NCBI RefSeq assembly: GCF_000424545.1
Contig: NZ_AUKC01000029.1
Coordinates: forward strand, 1-48,075
Reading direction: 5' to 3'
Length of the DNA: 48,075 nt
Source of the DNA: Butyrivibrio sp. NC3005
GTDB taxonomy: Bacteria; Bacillota; Clostridia; Lachnospirales; Lachnospiraceae
Below the pieces are notes generated by a model that did not search any database, was not told the origin of the DNA, and worked only from the letters and a program-made list of their open reading frames with translations. Numbering within the stretch: the stretch's first letter is position 1; each line of letters opens with the position of its first letter. A program made the translations under genes and the position numbers. Positions 1 through 8,845 of this stretch are shown piece after piece.

Positions 1-322
<322 letters not shown>

Positions 323-404
323 AAGATAGGAAAGAGATTGATTAGTTTAGAATTCAGTGTTCGGTTTTGAGGGAGCGATTTTTTTACATAAAAATGTTTT
401 TGGG

Positions 405-436
405 GCTTCTACTGTTGCAGTAGGAGCATTTTTTTT
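405..436 (+). terminator. Rho-independent terminator of the rRNA operon
   Basis: A 10-bp stem (GCTTCTACTG / CAGTAGGAGC, one G-U pair) with a TTG loop is followed directly by a run of eight T. It lies ~85 nt after the end of 23S with no 5S rRNA between them, so this rrn transcript appears to end here. Confidence 0.85.
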
Positions 437-515
437 ACCAAAATTCTTGCTTGATCAGTACCAATGTTAAGCAATAAGTTTTTGAATAATATATTTGAAA
501 AAATCATTTTAAGTG

Positions 516-542
516 TTAAGTATTTAATCGCTTTTCCGATAT
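516..542 (+). promoter_or_regulatory. Sigma-28 (FliA/SigD)-type promoter for cheV
   Basis: TTAA at 516-519, a 15-nt spacer, then TCCGATAT at 535-542 closely match the flagellar sigma consensus TAAA-N15-GCCGATAT (3/4 and 7/8). The predicted start point is ~35 nt upstream of the cheV ATG. A promoter of this class fits a chemotaxis gene and implies a motile organism. It is read by eye only. Confidence 0.6.
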
Positions 543-583
543 ATTTAGTGATCCATTATATATTTCATTGCGAGGTGAGAAGG

Positions 584-1504
584 ATGGAAAGTAAAATTCT
601 ATTGGAAAATGGTACCAATGAATTAGAGGTACTAGAGTTTAAAATTGATGACCATTGTTACGGTATCAATGTGGCGAAGATCAAGGAGATCATAAATTAT
701 CAGGATGTGACGCCAGTTCCTAACGCTCATCCAAGCATTGAAGGTATATTTATGCCCCGCGATACTATGATTACAGCGATTGATCTTAGAAATTGCCTAC
801 AGCGTGGCACTTCAAAGCCAGGAGGATTATTTATCGTAACAAATTTCAACAAGCTTGATATCGCATTTCATGTGGATTCAGTTGTTGGAATTCATCGTGT
901 TTCATGGGCTGATATCATTAAGCCAAATGCAACTATTTCTAAAGCAGAAGAGAGTATATCTACAGGTATAATAAAATACGATGATAGACTTATTATTATT
1001 CTTGACTTTGAGAAGATTGTTGCAGATATTAATCCTAATACCGGACTTAATGTTGATCAGTTGAAAGAAATTGGTCCGCGCAGCAGAACAGATGTACCAA
1101 TTGTTTTGGCAGAAGACTCACAGTTGCTTAATAAGCTGATTGTTGATTCTTTGAATAAAGCTGGATATAATAATGTAAGACATTTTGAAAATGGAAAACT
1201 TGCATATGATTATATTCAGAACCTTAAGAAGAGAGGTCAGTTAGAGCAGTGTAAGTGCATCATCACTGATATCGAAATGCCTATCATGGATGGTCATAGA
1301 CTTACTAAACTTATCAAGACTGATGATGCTACAAAAGAAATTCCACTTGTTATTTTCTCATCGCTTGTCAATGAAGAAATGAGAAGAAAGGGTGAGCAGT
1401 TAGGTGCTAATAAGCAGCTTTCTAAGCCTGAAATTGGAAATTTGGTACAGACAATTGATGATTTGGTTAATGTCAAGGAAAGACCTGGTGGCGGCGAAGG
1501 TTAA
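584..1504 (+). CDS. cheV: Chemotaxis coupling protein CheV (CheW domain + receiver)
   Basis: The 306-aa product couples chemoreceptors to CheA and is itself a phosphorylatable adaptation protein. Residues ~10-155 form a CheW-like domain. Residues ~171-295 form a response-regulator receiver with the acidic pair E177/D178, phospho-acceptor D229 (ITDIEMP), S259/S260 and K281 (SKPE), all intact. The open frame extends back to 464, but ATG 584 is preferred: it has a GAGGTG Shine-Dalgarno at 572-577, and upstream residues would be hydrophobic and unlike the family. A sigma-28-type promoter lies just upstream. The gene has its own terminator, so it is transcriptionally separable from the next two genes. 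The family assignment is secure; partners are inferred. Confidence 0.93.
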   Translation: MESKILLENGTNELEVLEFKIDDHCYGINVAKIKEIINYQDVTPVPNAHPSIEGIFMPRDTMITAIDLRNCLQRGTSKPGGLFIVTNFNKLDIAFHVDSVVGIHRVSWADIIKPNATISKAEESISTGIIKYDDRLIIILDFEKIVADINPNTGLNVDQLKEIGPRSRTDVPIVLAEDSQLLNKLIVDSLNKAGYNNVRHFENGKLAYDYIQNLKKRGQLEQCKCIITDIEMPIMDGHRLTKLIKTDDATKEIPLVIFSSLVNEEMRRKGEQLGANKQLSKPEIGNLVQTIDDLVNVKERPGGGEG

Positions 1505-1516
1505 TTAATTATTTAT

Positions 1517-1576
1517 ACTCCCTTTGTAGATGCAGTGTAGACAGGTCTACATCTGTAGATATAGAGGGAGTTTTTT
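1517..1576 (+). terminator. Terminator after cheV
   Basis: A long hairpin has outer arms ACTCCCT (from 1517) and AGGGAGT (to 1571) and an inner complementary segment GTAGATGCAGTGTAGAC / GTCTACATCTGTAGAT. It is followed by six T. It starts 13 nt after the cheV stop. Confidence 0.85.
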
Positions 1577-1657
1577 GTTTTAATGATGGTTAAAACAAAA
1601 TGTAAAGCAAGTAGTAAAGAAAAAAAGTAAAGAAAAGAGAAAAGAGGATTAAGATAC

Positions 1658-2455
1658 ATGTCGGGGAAGTTGACAGCTGCGATAGGACAGACAAAGAAAG
1701 TTTTAGTTGGACTGGGAAATGAATGGAAACTAAAAGATTCATATATTGAAAATGATGAGCTTTATGGTAAGGCCTTTAAAGCTATAAAAGATAAAAGTGA
1801 TTATTTAGTTCCTTTTTTTAAAAAATTCTACTTAGAACGTAGAGAAGACCCAAGAAAAGAGGCTTTTGAAAGATTAAATAGTATGCTATCGGACAAAGAC
1901 TATTTTGTTATTTCAACATTGGATGATGTTGAAATTTCAAAATTTGGATTTGTTGAAGAAAAAACTGTATTTCCATGCGGAAATATCCGATATCTTCAAA
2001 AGAAGCATGATGCTAATGGAGTTCTTATCAATACTGAACTGAGTAATGAATATAAAGAATTGGTTCAAAAGTTTGATGATTTTGTTGAGAATAAAATAAA
2101 TCTAGACAGTTTTTCTCCATTAATGTATGAGAATGATGAGCTTATTCTAAATCAAAAGTCAGCTAGAGAAATTGATGTAAAATATAATGAGTCCGCGTAT
2201 TTACCATCATGGAAAAAATACAATGAGTGGATTGCATCAACATTGTCTCAAGATTTGCTGATTTTAGAGCTTGGTACGAATTTAGAATATCCGGCTTTGA
2301 TACGTTTTCCATTTGAAAGAATTGCATATTTCAATAAAAAGGCATATATGATTCGTGTGAATGAGACGTTGTATCAGTTAACACCAGAAATTGTTAATAA
2401 GGCAGTATCTGTACCTGTTAATTCTGTTAAATACGTACTTCAGGAGAATGAATAA
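1658..2455 (+). CDS. Sirtuin (SIR2)-like protein with degenerate NAD-binding and catalytic motifs
   Basis: The 265-aa soluble protein has the frame of bacterial Sir2 family proteins. DKDYFVISTLDD (79-90) aligns with the family's KDYFVITTNVD segment. LLILELGTNLEYPALIRFPFE begins at residue 200 and matches the LELGVGFNTPxIIRFPFE segment of small bacterial sirtuins. The N-terminal GAGxS NAD loop is replaced by GLGNEW (18-23), TNVD by TLDD, and no catalytic-His/zinc-Cys pattern is visible. I therefore call it a probable non-catalytic paralogue; this is inference from recalled family motifs. A GAGG ribosome site precedes ATG 1658. Its TAA overlaps the next ATG (TAATG), implying translational coupling to the large acidic protein. 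A function in chemotaxis is suggested only by position. Confidence 0.6.
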   Translation: MSGKLTAAIGQTKKVLVGLGNEWKLKDSYIENDELYGKAFKAIKDKSDYLVPFFKKFYLERREDPRKEAFERLNSMLSDKDYFVISTLDDVEISKFGFVEEKTVFPCGNIRYLQKKHDANGVLINTELSNEYKELVQKFDDFVENKINLDSFSPLMYENDELILNQKSAREIDVKYNESAYLPSWKKYNEWIASTLSQDLLILELGTNLEYPALIRFPFERIAYFNKKAYMIRVNETLYQLTPEIVNKAVSVPVNSVKYVLQENE

Positions 2456-4953
2456 TGGCTTTGGCAGAAAAGGATATCACAAAAAAATCGAATAAAGGTT
2501 ATGATTCTGCATCTGAAACAGGTGTGGATAATTTGGATGTATCTGATTCTGTCATTACAGAGAACAAAGATTTAAAAGAAATAAATGGTATGCTAGGCAA
2601 GGTCGAGGAAGGTGAACTTGTTGATGAAGCCATGCAAAAGAAACAGCAGCAGTATGCAGAAGCTGAAATAAATAGTGAAAACATCTATACGTATACTGTT
2701 GGCGATGAACCAGATTCTTTTGAGGAAGACGAAGAAGAAACACTGCTTAACAAAGCAATTGAAGATGCAGAAAATCTTCTGAAGTCGCAGGAAGAGTTAC
2801 TTGAAAATACCCCTAACTTTCCGGAACAGACTCAAAATGATGAGATTGCTTTAGAAGGATTAGATGATTTTCCTGAAGTAGATGAAATAGATTTAAGCGC
2901 TGAAGATTCATTTGCAGGTAATCAATCTGAATCAGAGAATGTAAATGATGAAGTAGATAATAATAATATTCTTTCTAGCCTTGAAGAGTCTAGCGAAATA
3001 AATGGTTTTGAAGGAAAACTGGATAATATTTCAGAATCCAAAGATGATTTAACTGAAGAAAACAGACTTGATGATAATACAGATAGTTTTGTAAGTAATG
3101 AAGAAGTTTTTGAGGAACAAAACGGATTAGAAGAGACTTTTGATAGTTTGCCTCATATTGATGAAGGCGAGGGATTAACTAATAATTTTGAAGAAAATGT
3201 TGATATAGGCAATGATTTAGAAGAAAATGCGGAAAATTCTGAGGAATTGGATGATCCGCTTGATTTGGATGATGATACTATCCCGGAAGATATGATGTTA
3301 GCAGGTTTTGGAGAAAAGCCTGATACGAATATAGCTAATGATGCATTTGCAGAAGATAATATCAATGAAAATATAGAAGACAGTTTAAATATAGAAGATG
3401 TCGGCGAAAATATAGAAGACAGTTTAAATGTAGAAGATGCCGGTGAAAACATAGAAGACAGTTTTAATATAGAGGATACCAGCGAAAGTATAGAAGACGG
3501 CATAGTCAAAGAAAAAGCCGAATTAGGTAGTGATTTAGAAGCTATTGATAAACAGGAAGTTGTATCGGATTTAACCAATAATAAAGACGATAAGTCGGAA
3601 GGGAGTGCGACCGTGGCAGAGAATCAGAATCCTACATCGGGAGCGGATGACCCAAATCATGTCATGACTCCAGACGAAATAGCAGCACTGTTAGCAGCAT
3701 CTGATGATGACGCGGCTGATGCGACACCACCTGCTGATGATATTCCAGTTGAGGATATTCTATCAGAGGGAAGTTCATCTGTAGATGAACTTCCAATAGA
3801 AGATATTAATGAGAAATCGGATGAACCAATCGGAATGACTACATTAAATGAATCAGATAGTGAGGACATAGATTCTATTATGAACTCTCTTTCAGACGAA
3901 AATATGACGGATAATACTGATGCAGCACAAAGCACTGATGAAGCTATGTTAGATGGTTTATCAGAGGAAAATATTGATTCTTCAGGTGGTGATTCTACAG
4001 AGATTTCATCTTCAGAAGAGCTTACAGATGAATTAGATGATATTGAACTTGAAAAGAGTCAGGCAGAAGATAAAAAAGGTAAAAAAGTCAAAGAAAAGAA
4101 AGCAAAGAAGCCTAAAAAGGAGAAAAAAGAAGGCGAAGGTGGAGAAAAGAAAGGTTTCTTTAGTAAACTCTTAGCTGCTTTATTTGAAGATGATGAGGAA
4201 GACGAAGAAGGTAATGTTCAAAATAATGAACTTGCATCTTTGACGCAAGAAAATCAGGAAGTTCTTAATGAACTTGAGGGCGGTAAGAAAAAGAAGAAAG
4301 AAAAGAAGGAAAAGAAACCTAAGGAAAAGAAAGAGAAGAAACCTAAAGAAAAGAAAGAGAAAAAGCCAAAAGAACCTAAGCCAAAGAAGGAGAAAAAACC
4401 AAAGCCTCCAAAACCGCCTGTACCGCCTGAAAAGCCAATGGCAAGAAAAAAATACATAATGGCTTTTCTGATAGTTATTCCGATTGGTATTATGGCTATT
4501 ATTCCAGGTCTTGTAATGCCTGAAAGAAATGCTAAGAGTAGAGGAATTGCAGAATATCATAATGGCAATTACAGGGAAGCATATGAAGATTTGTATAGTT
4601 TATACAAAGCAGATAAGCTAAGTGAATCAGAAGTTCTTATTTATCGCAAGGCTCGTGCTGTTAGCAAGATGGATTACTATTATCGAACATATGAAGTATT
4701 TGCAGCTAAGAATCTTGATGTCGAAGCGCTTAACCAGCTGCTAAAAGGAGTAGAAGCATATCCTGAAGTTTATCAGATTGTTGAAGAAACAAATGACAGC
4801 GAGGTAGCAAAACAGATTAATACAACATATGGCAATATTCAGAGTACTCTTATGAATAAGTATGGAGTATCACTTGAAAAAGCTAATGAACTATTAAATC
4901 TTGAAAAAAAGAAAGATTATTCAAAACAGTTGCATAGAATATGTGGTAAATAA
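2455..4953 (+). CDS. Large acidic, disordered membrane protein with C-terminal TPR-like region
   Basis: The 832-aa product is not a family I can name. Residues 1-~600 are extremely Asp/Glu/Asn/Ser-rich and probably disordered, with four near-repeats of an ENIEDSLNIEDVG-type unit around 302-350. M404-TPDEIAALLAA resembles the EIDALL peptide found at the start of FliM/FliN/FliY, which binds phospho-CheY. Two Lys-rich blocks follow (about 540-565 and 610-660, KEKKEKKPKEKK type). One hydrophobic segment at ~667-690 is followed by ~140 residues with TPR-like helices. The predicted topology is a very long cytoplasmic acidic arm with a short outer domain. The start codon overlaps the stop of the sirtuin-like gene. 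Several long antisense frames here are artefacts of the low-complexity composition. Confidence 0.7.
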   Translation: MALAEKDITKKSNKGYDSASETGVDNLDVSDSVITENKDLKEINGMLGKVEEGELVDEAMQKKQQQYAEAEINSENIYTYTVGDEPDSFEEDEEETLLNKAIEDAENLLKSQEELLENTPNFPEQTQNDEIALEGLDDFPEVDEIDLSAEDSFAGNQSESENVNDEVDNNNILSSLEESSEINGFEGKLDNISESKDDLTEENRLDDNTDSFVSNEEVFEEQNGLEETFDSLPHIDEGEGLTNNFEENVDIGNDLEENAENSEELDDPLDLDDDTIPEDMMLAGFGEKPDTNIANDAFAEDNINENIEDSLNIEDVGENIEDSLNVEDAGENIEDSFNIEDTSESIEDGIVKEKAELGSDLEAIDKQEVVSDLTNNKDDKSEGSATVAENQNPTSGADDPNHVMTPDEIAALLAASDDDAADATPPADDIPVEDILSEGSSSVDELPIEDINEKSDEPIGMTTLNESDSEDIDSIMNSLSDENMTDNTDAAQSTDEAMLDGLSEENIDSSGGDSTEISSSEELTDELDDIELEKSQAEDKKGKKVKEKKAKKPKKEKKEGEGGEKKGFFSKLLAALFEDDEEDEEGNVQNNELASLTQENQEVLNELEGGKKKKKEKKEKKPKEKKEKKPKEKKEKKPKEPKPKKEKKPKPPKPPVPPEKPMARKKYIMAFLIVIPIGIMAIIPGLVMPERNAKSRGIAEYHNGNYREAYEDLYSLYKADKLSESEVLIYRKARAVSKMDYYYRTYEVFAAKNLDVEALNQLLKGVEAYPEVYQIVEETNDSEVAKQINTTYGNIQSTLMNKYGVSLEKANELLNLEKKKDYSKQLHRICGK

Positions 4954-4959
4954 CTAAAA

Positions 4960-5003
4960 AAAGAAAGCATCACTTAATAAAAACATAGAGATGCTTTCTT
5001 TTT
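4960..5003 (+). terminator. Terminator after the acidic membrane protein gene
   Basis: A 12-bp stem (AAAGAAAGCATC at 4960-4971, GATGCTTTCTTT at 4990-5001) with an 18-nt loop ends in a T run. It is 6 nt after the stop codon. Confidence 0.85.
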
Positions 5004-5078
5004 ATGTTTTTAACAATATTTTTGAATTCTTTCCTTCAAAAACTTGTATTTTCAATAATAGCAGTTCTTGGATAAATG

Positions 5079-5087
5079 TGTTATAAT
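5079..5087 (+). promoter_or_regulatory. Extended -10 promoter for hisHF-ung
   Basis: TGTTATAAT (TATAAT at 5082-5087 with the upstream TG of an extended -10) sits ~60 nt before the hisH start. No convincing -35 is visible. Confidence 0.5.
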
Positions 5088-5149
5088 CATGCAAAATGTG
5101 TGCCGGAAGGTAATGCTTATAATATAAAAAAGCGCGGGAGTGAGGGAAA

Positions 5150-5761
5150 ATGGTAGCAATTATTGATTATGATGCAGGAAATATAAAAAGCGTAGAGAAT
5201 GCGTTCAACCTGTTAGGAGAAAAAGTTATTGTTACTCGTGACAGAAATCAGATTCTTGGTGCTGATCATGTGGTTTTGCCAGGGGTTGGAGCATTTGGAG
5301 ATGCTATGCAGAAACTAAAAGAGTTTGATCTTATCAGCGTGATTGAAGAAGTTGTAAATTCTAAAATTCCTTTTTTGGGCATATGTCTTGGAATGCAGCT
5401 TTTATTTGATGAAAGCGATGAAACACCAGGAGTTCAGGGGATTGGAGTCTTAAAAGGTAAAATTAAAAGAATTCCGAGCACAGAAGGTCTTAAGATTCCT
5501 CAGATTGGATGGAATAGTTTAAACTATCCAAATAAGGGAAGACTTTTTGAAGGTATAGAAGCTGGTTCTTATGTATATTTTGTTCACTCTTATTACCTTG
5601 ATGCAGAGGATAAATCAATTGTTCGTGCTACAACAGACTACGGAGTAAAAGTTGAGGCTTCAGTTGAAAAAGAAAACGTATTTGCTTGTCAGTTTCATCC
5701 AGAGAAAAGTGCAGAAATAGGTATGAAAATCTTAAAAAATTTTGTTGCTGTTAAGAACTGA
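5150..5761 (+). CDS. hisH: Imidazole glycerol phosphate synthase, glutaminase subunit
   Basis: The 203-aa class I glutamine amidotransferase releases ammonia from glutamine for HisF in histidine biosynthesis. The nucleophile is C79 in GICLGMQL, and the catalytic His-Glu pair is in QFHPEKS near the C-terminus. The oxyanion segment PGVGAF is at ~44-49. Length is typical. GTGAGGG precedes ATG. hisF follows after 27 nt. Only these two histidine genes lie here, so the rest of the pathway must be elsewhere. An extended -10 promoter lies ~60 nt upstream. Confidence 0.97.
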   Translation: MVAIIDYDAGNIKSVENAFNLLGEKVIVTRDRNQILGADHVVLPGVGAFGDAMQKLKEFDLISVIEEVVNSKIPFLGICLGMQLLFDESDETPGVQGIGVLKGKIKRIPSTEGLKIPQIGWNSLNYPNKGRLFEGIEAGSYVYFVHSYYLDAEDKSIVRATTDYGVKVEASVEKENVFACQFHPEKSAEIGMKILKNFVAVKN

Positions 5762-5788
5762 GTTTACTTACTGAATAAGGGGGAATCA

Positions 5789-6550
5789 ATGCTAACTAAG
5801 AGAATTATTCCATGTTTGGATGTTAAAGATAATAGAGTTGTAAAAGGCATCAATTTTGTGAGTTTAAAAGACGCAGGAGATCCTGTGGAAGTTGGAAAAG
5901 CTTATAGTAATGCTGGTGCTGATGAATTGGTTTTTTTGGATATAACAGCAACTTCCGATGCTAGAGAAACTGTTACTCAGATGGTTCGAAAGGTTGCAAA
6001 AAATGTCTTTATTCCATTTACTGTCGGAGGAGGAATACGTAGCATAGATGATATGAAAGCTATTTTGCGCGAAGGAGCTGATAAGTGCGCTATTAATTCT
6101 GCGGCTATTAATAGACCTGAACTTATAAGTGAAGGTGCCAGAAAATTTGGAAGTCAGTGCATAGTTGTAGCTATTGATGCACGTAGAAGAGAAGATGGAA
6201 GTGGATGGAATGTATTCAAGAATGGAGGTCGAATTGATACAGGTCTTGATGCAATAGAATGGGCAAAAGAGGCCAATAGACTTGGAGCTGGAGAAATTCT
6301 TTTGACCAGCATGGATGGTGATGGTACCAAAAATGGTTACGATATTAAATTAACTAGACTTGTTTCTGATGCAGTGAATATTCCCGTTATAGCTTCAGGA
6401 GGAGCGGGAGCAAAGGAGCATTTTTATGAAGCGCTTACAAAAGGAGGCGCAGATGCAGCACTTGCAGCTTCTTTGTTTCACTACAAGGAATTAGAAATAA
6501 ATGATTTGAAAATGTATTTAAAAGATAAAGGTTTGTCTATTAGAATCTAA
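5789..6550 (+). CDS. hisF: Imidazole glycerol phosphate synthase, cyclase subunit
   Basis: The 253-aa (beta/alpha)8 barrel uses ammonia from HisH to form imidazole glycerol phosphate and AICAR. Both catalytic aspartates are visible: D11 (CLDVKD) and D130 (VVAIDARR), at the same numbering as characterised HisF. The phosphate-binding loops TVGGGI and ASGGAG are present. AAGGGGGAA precedes the ATG. The gene is in an operon with hisH and is followed closely by ung. Confidence 0.98.
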   Translation: MLTKRIIPCLDVKDNRVVKGINFVSLKDAGDPVEVGKAYSNAGADELVFLDITATSDARETVTQMVRKVAKNVFIPFTVGGGIRSIDDMKAILREGADKCAINSAAINRPELISEGARKFGSQCIVVAIDARRREDGSGWNVFKNGGRIDTGLDAIEWAKEANRLGAGEILLTSMDGDGTKNGYDIKLTRLVSDAVNIPVIASGGAGAKEHFYEALTKGGADAALAASLFHYKELEINDLKMYLKDKGLSIRI

Positions 6551-6587
6551 ATCTTTGGGACAAAGCAGATTGGAGAAGTTTTATTTT

Positions 6588-7268
6588 ATGTCAGCAATTA
6601 CAGGAGAATGGTTGAACGCAGTTGGAGATGAGTTTCATAAGCCATATTATTCAAAGTTATATAAGTTTATTTCGGAAGAGTATTCAAAACACGTTGTTTA
6701 TCCGCCATCAGAGGATATTTTTAATGCCCTTCATCTAACACCTTTGGATAAGGTAAAAGTTGTTATTATAGGTCAGGATCCATATCATGAACCAAATCAG
6801 GCACATGGTCTTTGCTTTTCGGTGAAACCTGAAGTTGATATTCCGCCATCTCTTGTCAATATTTATAAGGAGCTCCATGACGATTGTGGATGTTATATAC
6901 CCGATAACGGTTATCTTGTGAATTGGGCAAAACAGGGAGTTTTAATGCTTAACACATTGCTAACAGTTAGAGCACATCAAGCTTTTTCACATAAGGGACA
7001 AGGATGGGAACAGTTTACAGATGCTATAATAAAGGCAGTAAATATGCAGGATAGACCAATTGTTTATCTGTTGTGGGGGAAACCTGCGCAGGAGAAAGCA
7101 TCTATGCTCAATAATCCAAAACACCTTATATTGAAAGCACCTCATCCAAGTCCGTTGTCAGCATATAGAGGATTTTTTGGATGCAAACATTTTAGTAAGA
7201 CAAATGAATTTTTGGAAAAAAATGGAATCACACCAATAAACTGGCAAATTCCAAATTTGAAAAAATAA
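6588..7268 (+). CDS. ung: Uracil-DNA glycosylase (family 1)
   Basis: The 226-aa enzyme excises uracil from DNA, starting base-excision repair. GQDPYHEP carries the catalytic Asp and HPSPLSAYRGFFG the catalytic His/intercalation loop; the uracil pocket segment VLMLNTLLTV is intact. The frame opens at a TTG at 6555, but ATG 6588 is chosen: it gives catalytic D64, the same number as E. coli Ung. Its GGAG lies 12 nt upstream, which is slightly long. The gene starts 37 nt after hisF, so it probably shares the hisHF transcript; the co-location has no obvious metabolic logic. Confidence 0.97.
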   Translation: MSAITGEWLNAVGDEFHKPYYSKLYKFISEEYSKHVVYPPSEDIFNALHLTPLDKVKVVIIGQDPYHEPNQAHGLCFSVKPEVDIPPSLVNIYKELHDDCGCYIPDNGYLVNWAKQGVLMLNTLLTVRAHQAFSHKGQGWEQFTDAIIKAVNMQDRPIVYLLWGKPAQEKASMLNNPKHLILKAPHPSPLSAYRGFFGCKHFSKTNEFLEKNGITPINWQIPNLKK

Positions 7269-7396
7269 TAATTTTAAATAAATGCTGTACAATTTATTGT
7301 TTTCATGTTACTTTGTTATAGTAGTGTATCAAAGTGATTATGATTTGCAAGTGAGCACTAACAAAATAATTATTGCTGATGAAATGGAGAACTATT

Positions 7397-8680
7397 ATGA
7401 AAAAAGCATTTTTGACAAAGCAACAGGCAGAAAAAATAGCTCAGACTTACCCAACTCCTTTTCATATATATGATGAAAAGGGAATAATTGAGAATGTTAA
7501 AGCTGTTAACGAGGCTTTTGCTTGGAATAAAGGATTCCGTGAGTATTTTGCAGTTAAAGCAACACCTAACCCAGTACTTATGGATATACTCTTGAAAAAC
7601 GGTTGTGGATTTGATTGTTCATCAATGGCTGAGTTAGTGCTTAGTAAATCGCTTGGTGCAGAGGGTGAGAGAATAATGTTCTCTTCAAATGATACACCTG
7701 CAGAAGAGTTCTTATATGCTGAGAAAATCGGAGCTACTATAAATCTTGATGATTTTACACATATAAAATATCTTGAAGATATAGGTGCATGTTTTCCTGA
7801 GACTATGAGCTGCCGTTATAATCCAGGCGGAGTATTTGAAATGAGTAACGGAATTATGGATAATCCAGGAGATTCTAAGTATGGAATGACAGAAGACCAG
7901 ATGGCTGAAGCTTTCACGATTTTGCAGAAAAAAGGTGTAAAGCATTTCGGTATTCATGCATTTCTTGCTAGTAATACAGTTACAAACGAGTATTATCCAA
8001 AACTTGCAGGAGAACTTTTCAACCTTGCAGTTCGTCTTCACGAAAAGACAGGAGCAGATATTGCATTTATTAATTTGTCTGGCGGTGTTGGAATTCCTTA
8101 CCTTCCAGATCAAAAGCCAAACGATATCAGAAAAATCGGTGAAGGTGTACACGAGAAATATGATGAAATTCTGATTCCGGCAGGCCTGAATAACGTTAAG
8201 ATTTTCTCTGAAATGGGAAGATTCATGATGGGACCATATGGAGCGCTTGTTACAAAGGCAATTCATGAGAAACACATTTATAAAGAATATATTGGAGTTG
8301 ATGCTTGTGCAGCAAATCTTATGCGTCCTGCAATGTATGGTTCTTATCATCATATTACAGTTCTCGGAAAAGAAAATGATGAATGTACAGAAACTTATGA
8401 TATCGTAGGTTCCTTGTGCGAGAACAATGATAAGTTTGCAATTGACAGAAAGCTTCCTAAGATTGATATGGGAGATTACTTATTTATTCATGATACCGGT
8501 GCTCATGGATTTGCAATGGGCTACAATTACAATGGAAGACTTTGGAGTGCAGAACTTTTACTTAAAGAAAACGGAAATGTTGAGTGTATTAGACGTCCAG
8601 AGACTTTAAGAGATTATTTTGCAACTTTTGATGAACTTCCTGTGTATAAAAGTATTGAAGAAGAATTAAAAAATATTTAA
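7397..8680 (+). CDS. lysA: Diaminopimelate decarboxylase-type PLP enzyme
   Basis: The 427-aa fold-type III PLP decarboxylase is predicted to convert meso-diaminopimelate to L-lysine. The PLP lysine is in YFAVKATPNP, a glycine loop is in LSGGVGIPY, and the substrate/dimer motif is SLCENNDKFA, with HDTGAHG near the C-terminus. The open frame starts at 7373, but ATG 7397 has GGAG 7 nt upstream and begins MKKAFLTKQQAEK. A C-terminal sheet domain is present. It is a single-gene unit with an extended -10-like TGTTATAGT near 7315-7325 and a bidirectional terminator after it. A related amino-acid decarboxylase activity cannot be excluded from sequence alone. Confidence 0.85.
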   Translation: MKKAFLTKQQAEKIAQTYPTPFHIYDEKGIIENVKAVNEAFAWNKGFREYFAVKATPNPVLMDILLKNGCGFDCSSMAELVLSKSLGAEGERIMFSSNDTPAEEFLYAEKIGATINLDDFTHIKYLEDIGACFPETMSCRYNPGGVFEMSNGIMDNPGDSKYGMTEDQMAEAFTILQKKGVKHFGIHAFLASNTVTNEYYPKLAGELFNLAVRLHEKTGADIAFINLSGGVGIPYLPDQKPNDIRKIGEGVHEKYDEILIPAGLNNVKIFSEMGRFMMGPYGALVTKAIHEKHIYKEYIGVDACAANLMRPAMYGSYHHITVLGKENDECTETYDIVGSLCENNDKFAIDRKLPKIDMGDYLFIHDTGAHGFAMGYNYNGRLWSAELLLKENGNVECIRRPETLRDYFATFDELPVYKSIEEELKNI

Positions 8681-8721
8681 AGAAATTTTTGCTGTGTATA
8701 GTAATATTGGATAATATACAC

Positions 8722-8765
8722 AAAAACAGCTATCACTTTGGAAAAATAAAGTGATAGCTGTTTTT
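8722..8765. terminator. Bidirectional terminator between lysA and the DAHP synthase gene
   Basis: A near-perfect stem (AACAGCTATCACTTT / AAAGTGATAGCTGTT) with an 8-nt loop is flanked by five A on the left and five T on the right. It can therefore stop transcripts from both convergent genes. Confidence 0.9.
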
Positions 8766-8845
8766 AGTTGTACCTAGCGCACTTTTAAAAAGATAATTAT
8801 GATTGTGACCACCTTTTTGAAATTATTAGTTTGTTGAATAAATAA

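Noticed and set aside
4180..4560. Long antisense frames rich in Phe/Leu/Ser.
   Set aside because: They are the mirror of the Lys-rich low-complexity segment of the acidic membrane protein; no ribosome site.
7282..7473. A 63-codon frame overlapping the lysA start.
   Set aside because: It has no ribosome site and lies out of frame over the conserved N-terminus of lysA.
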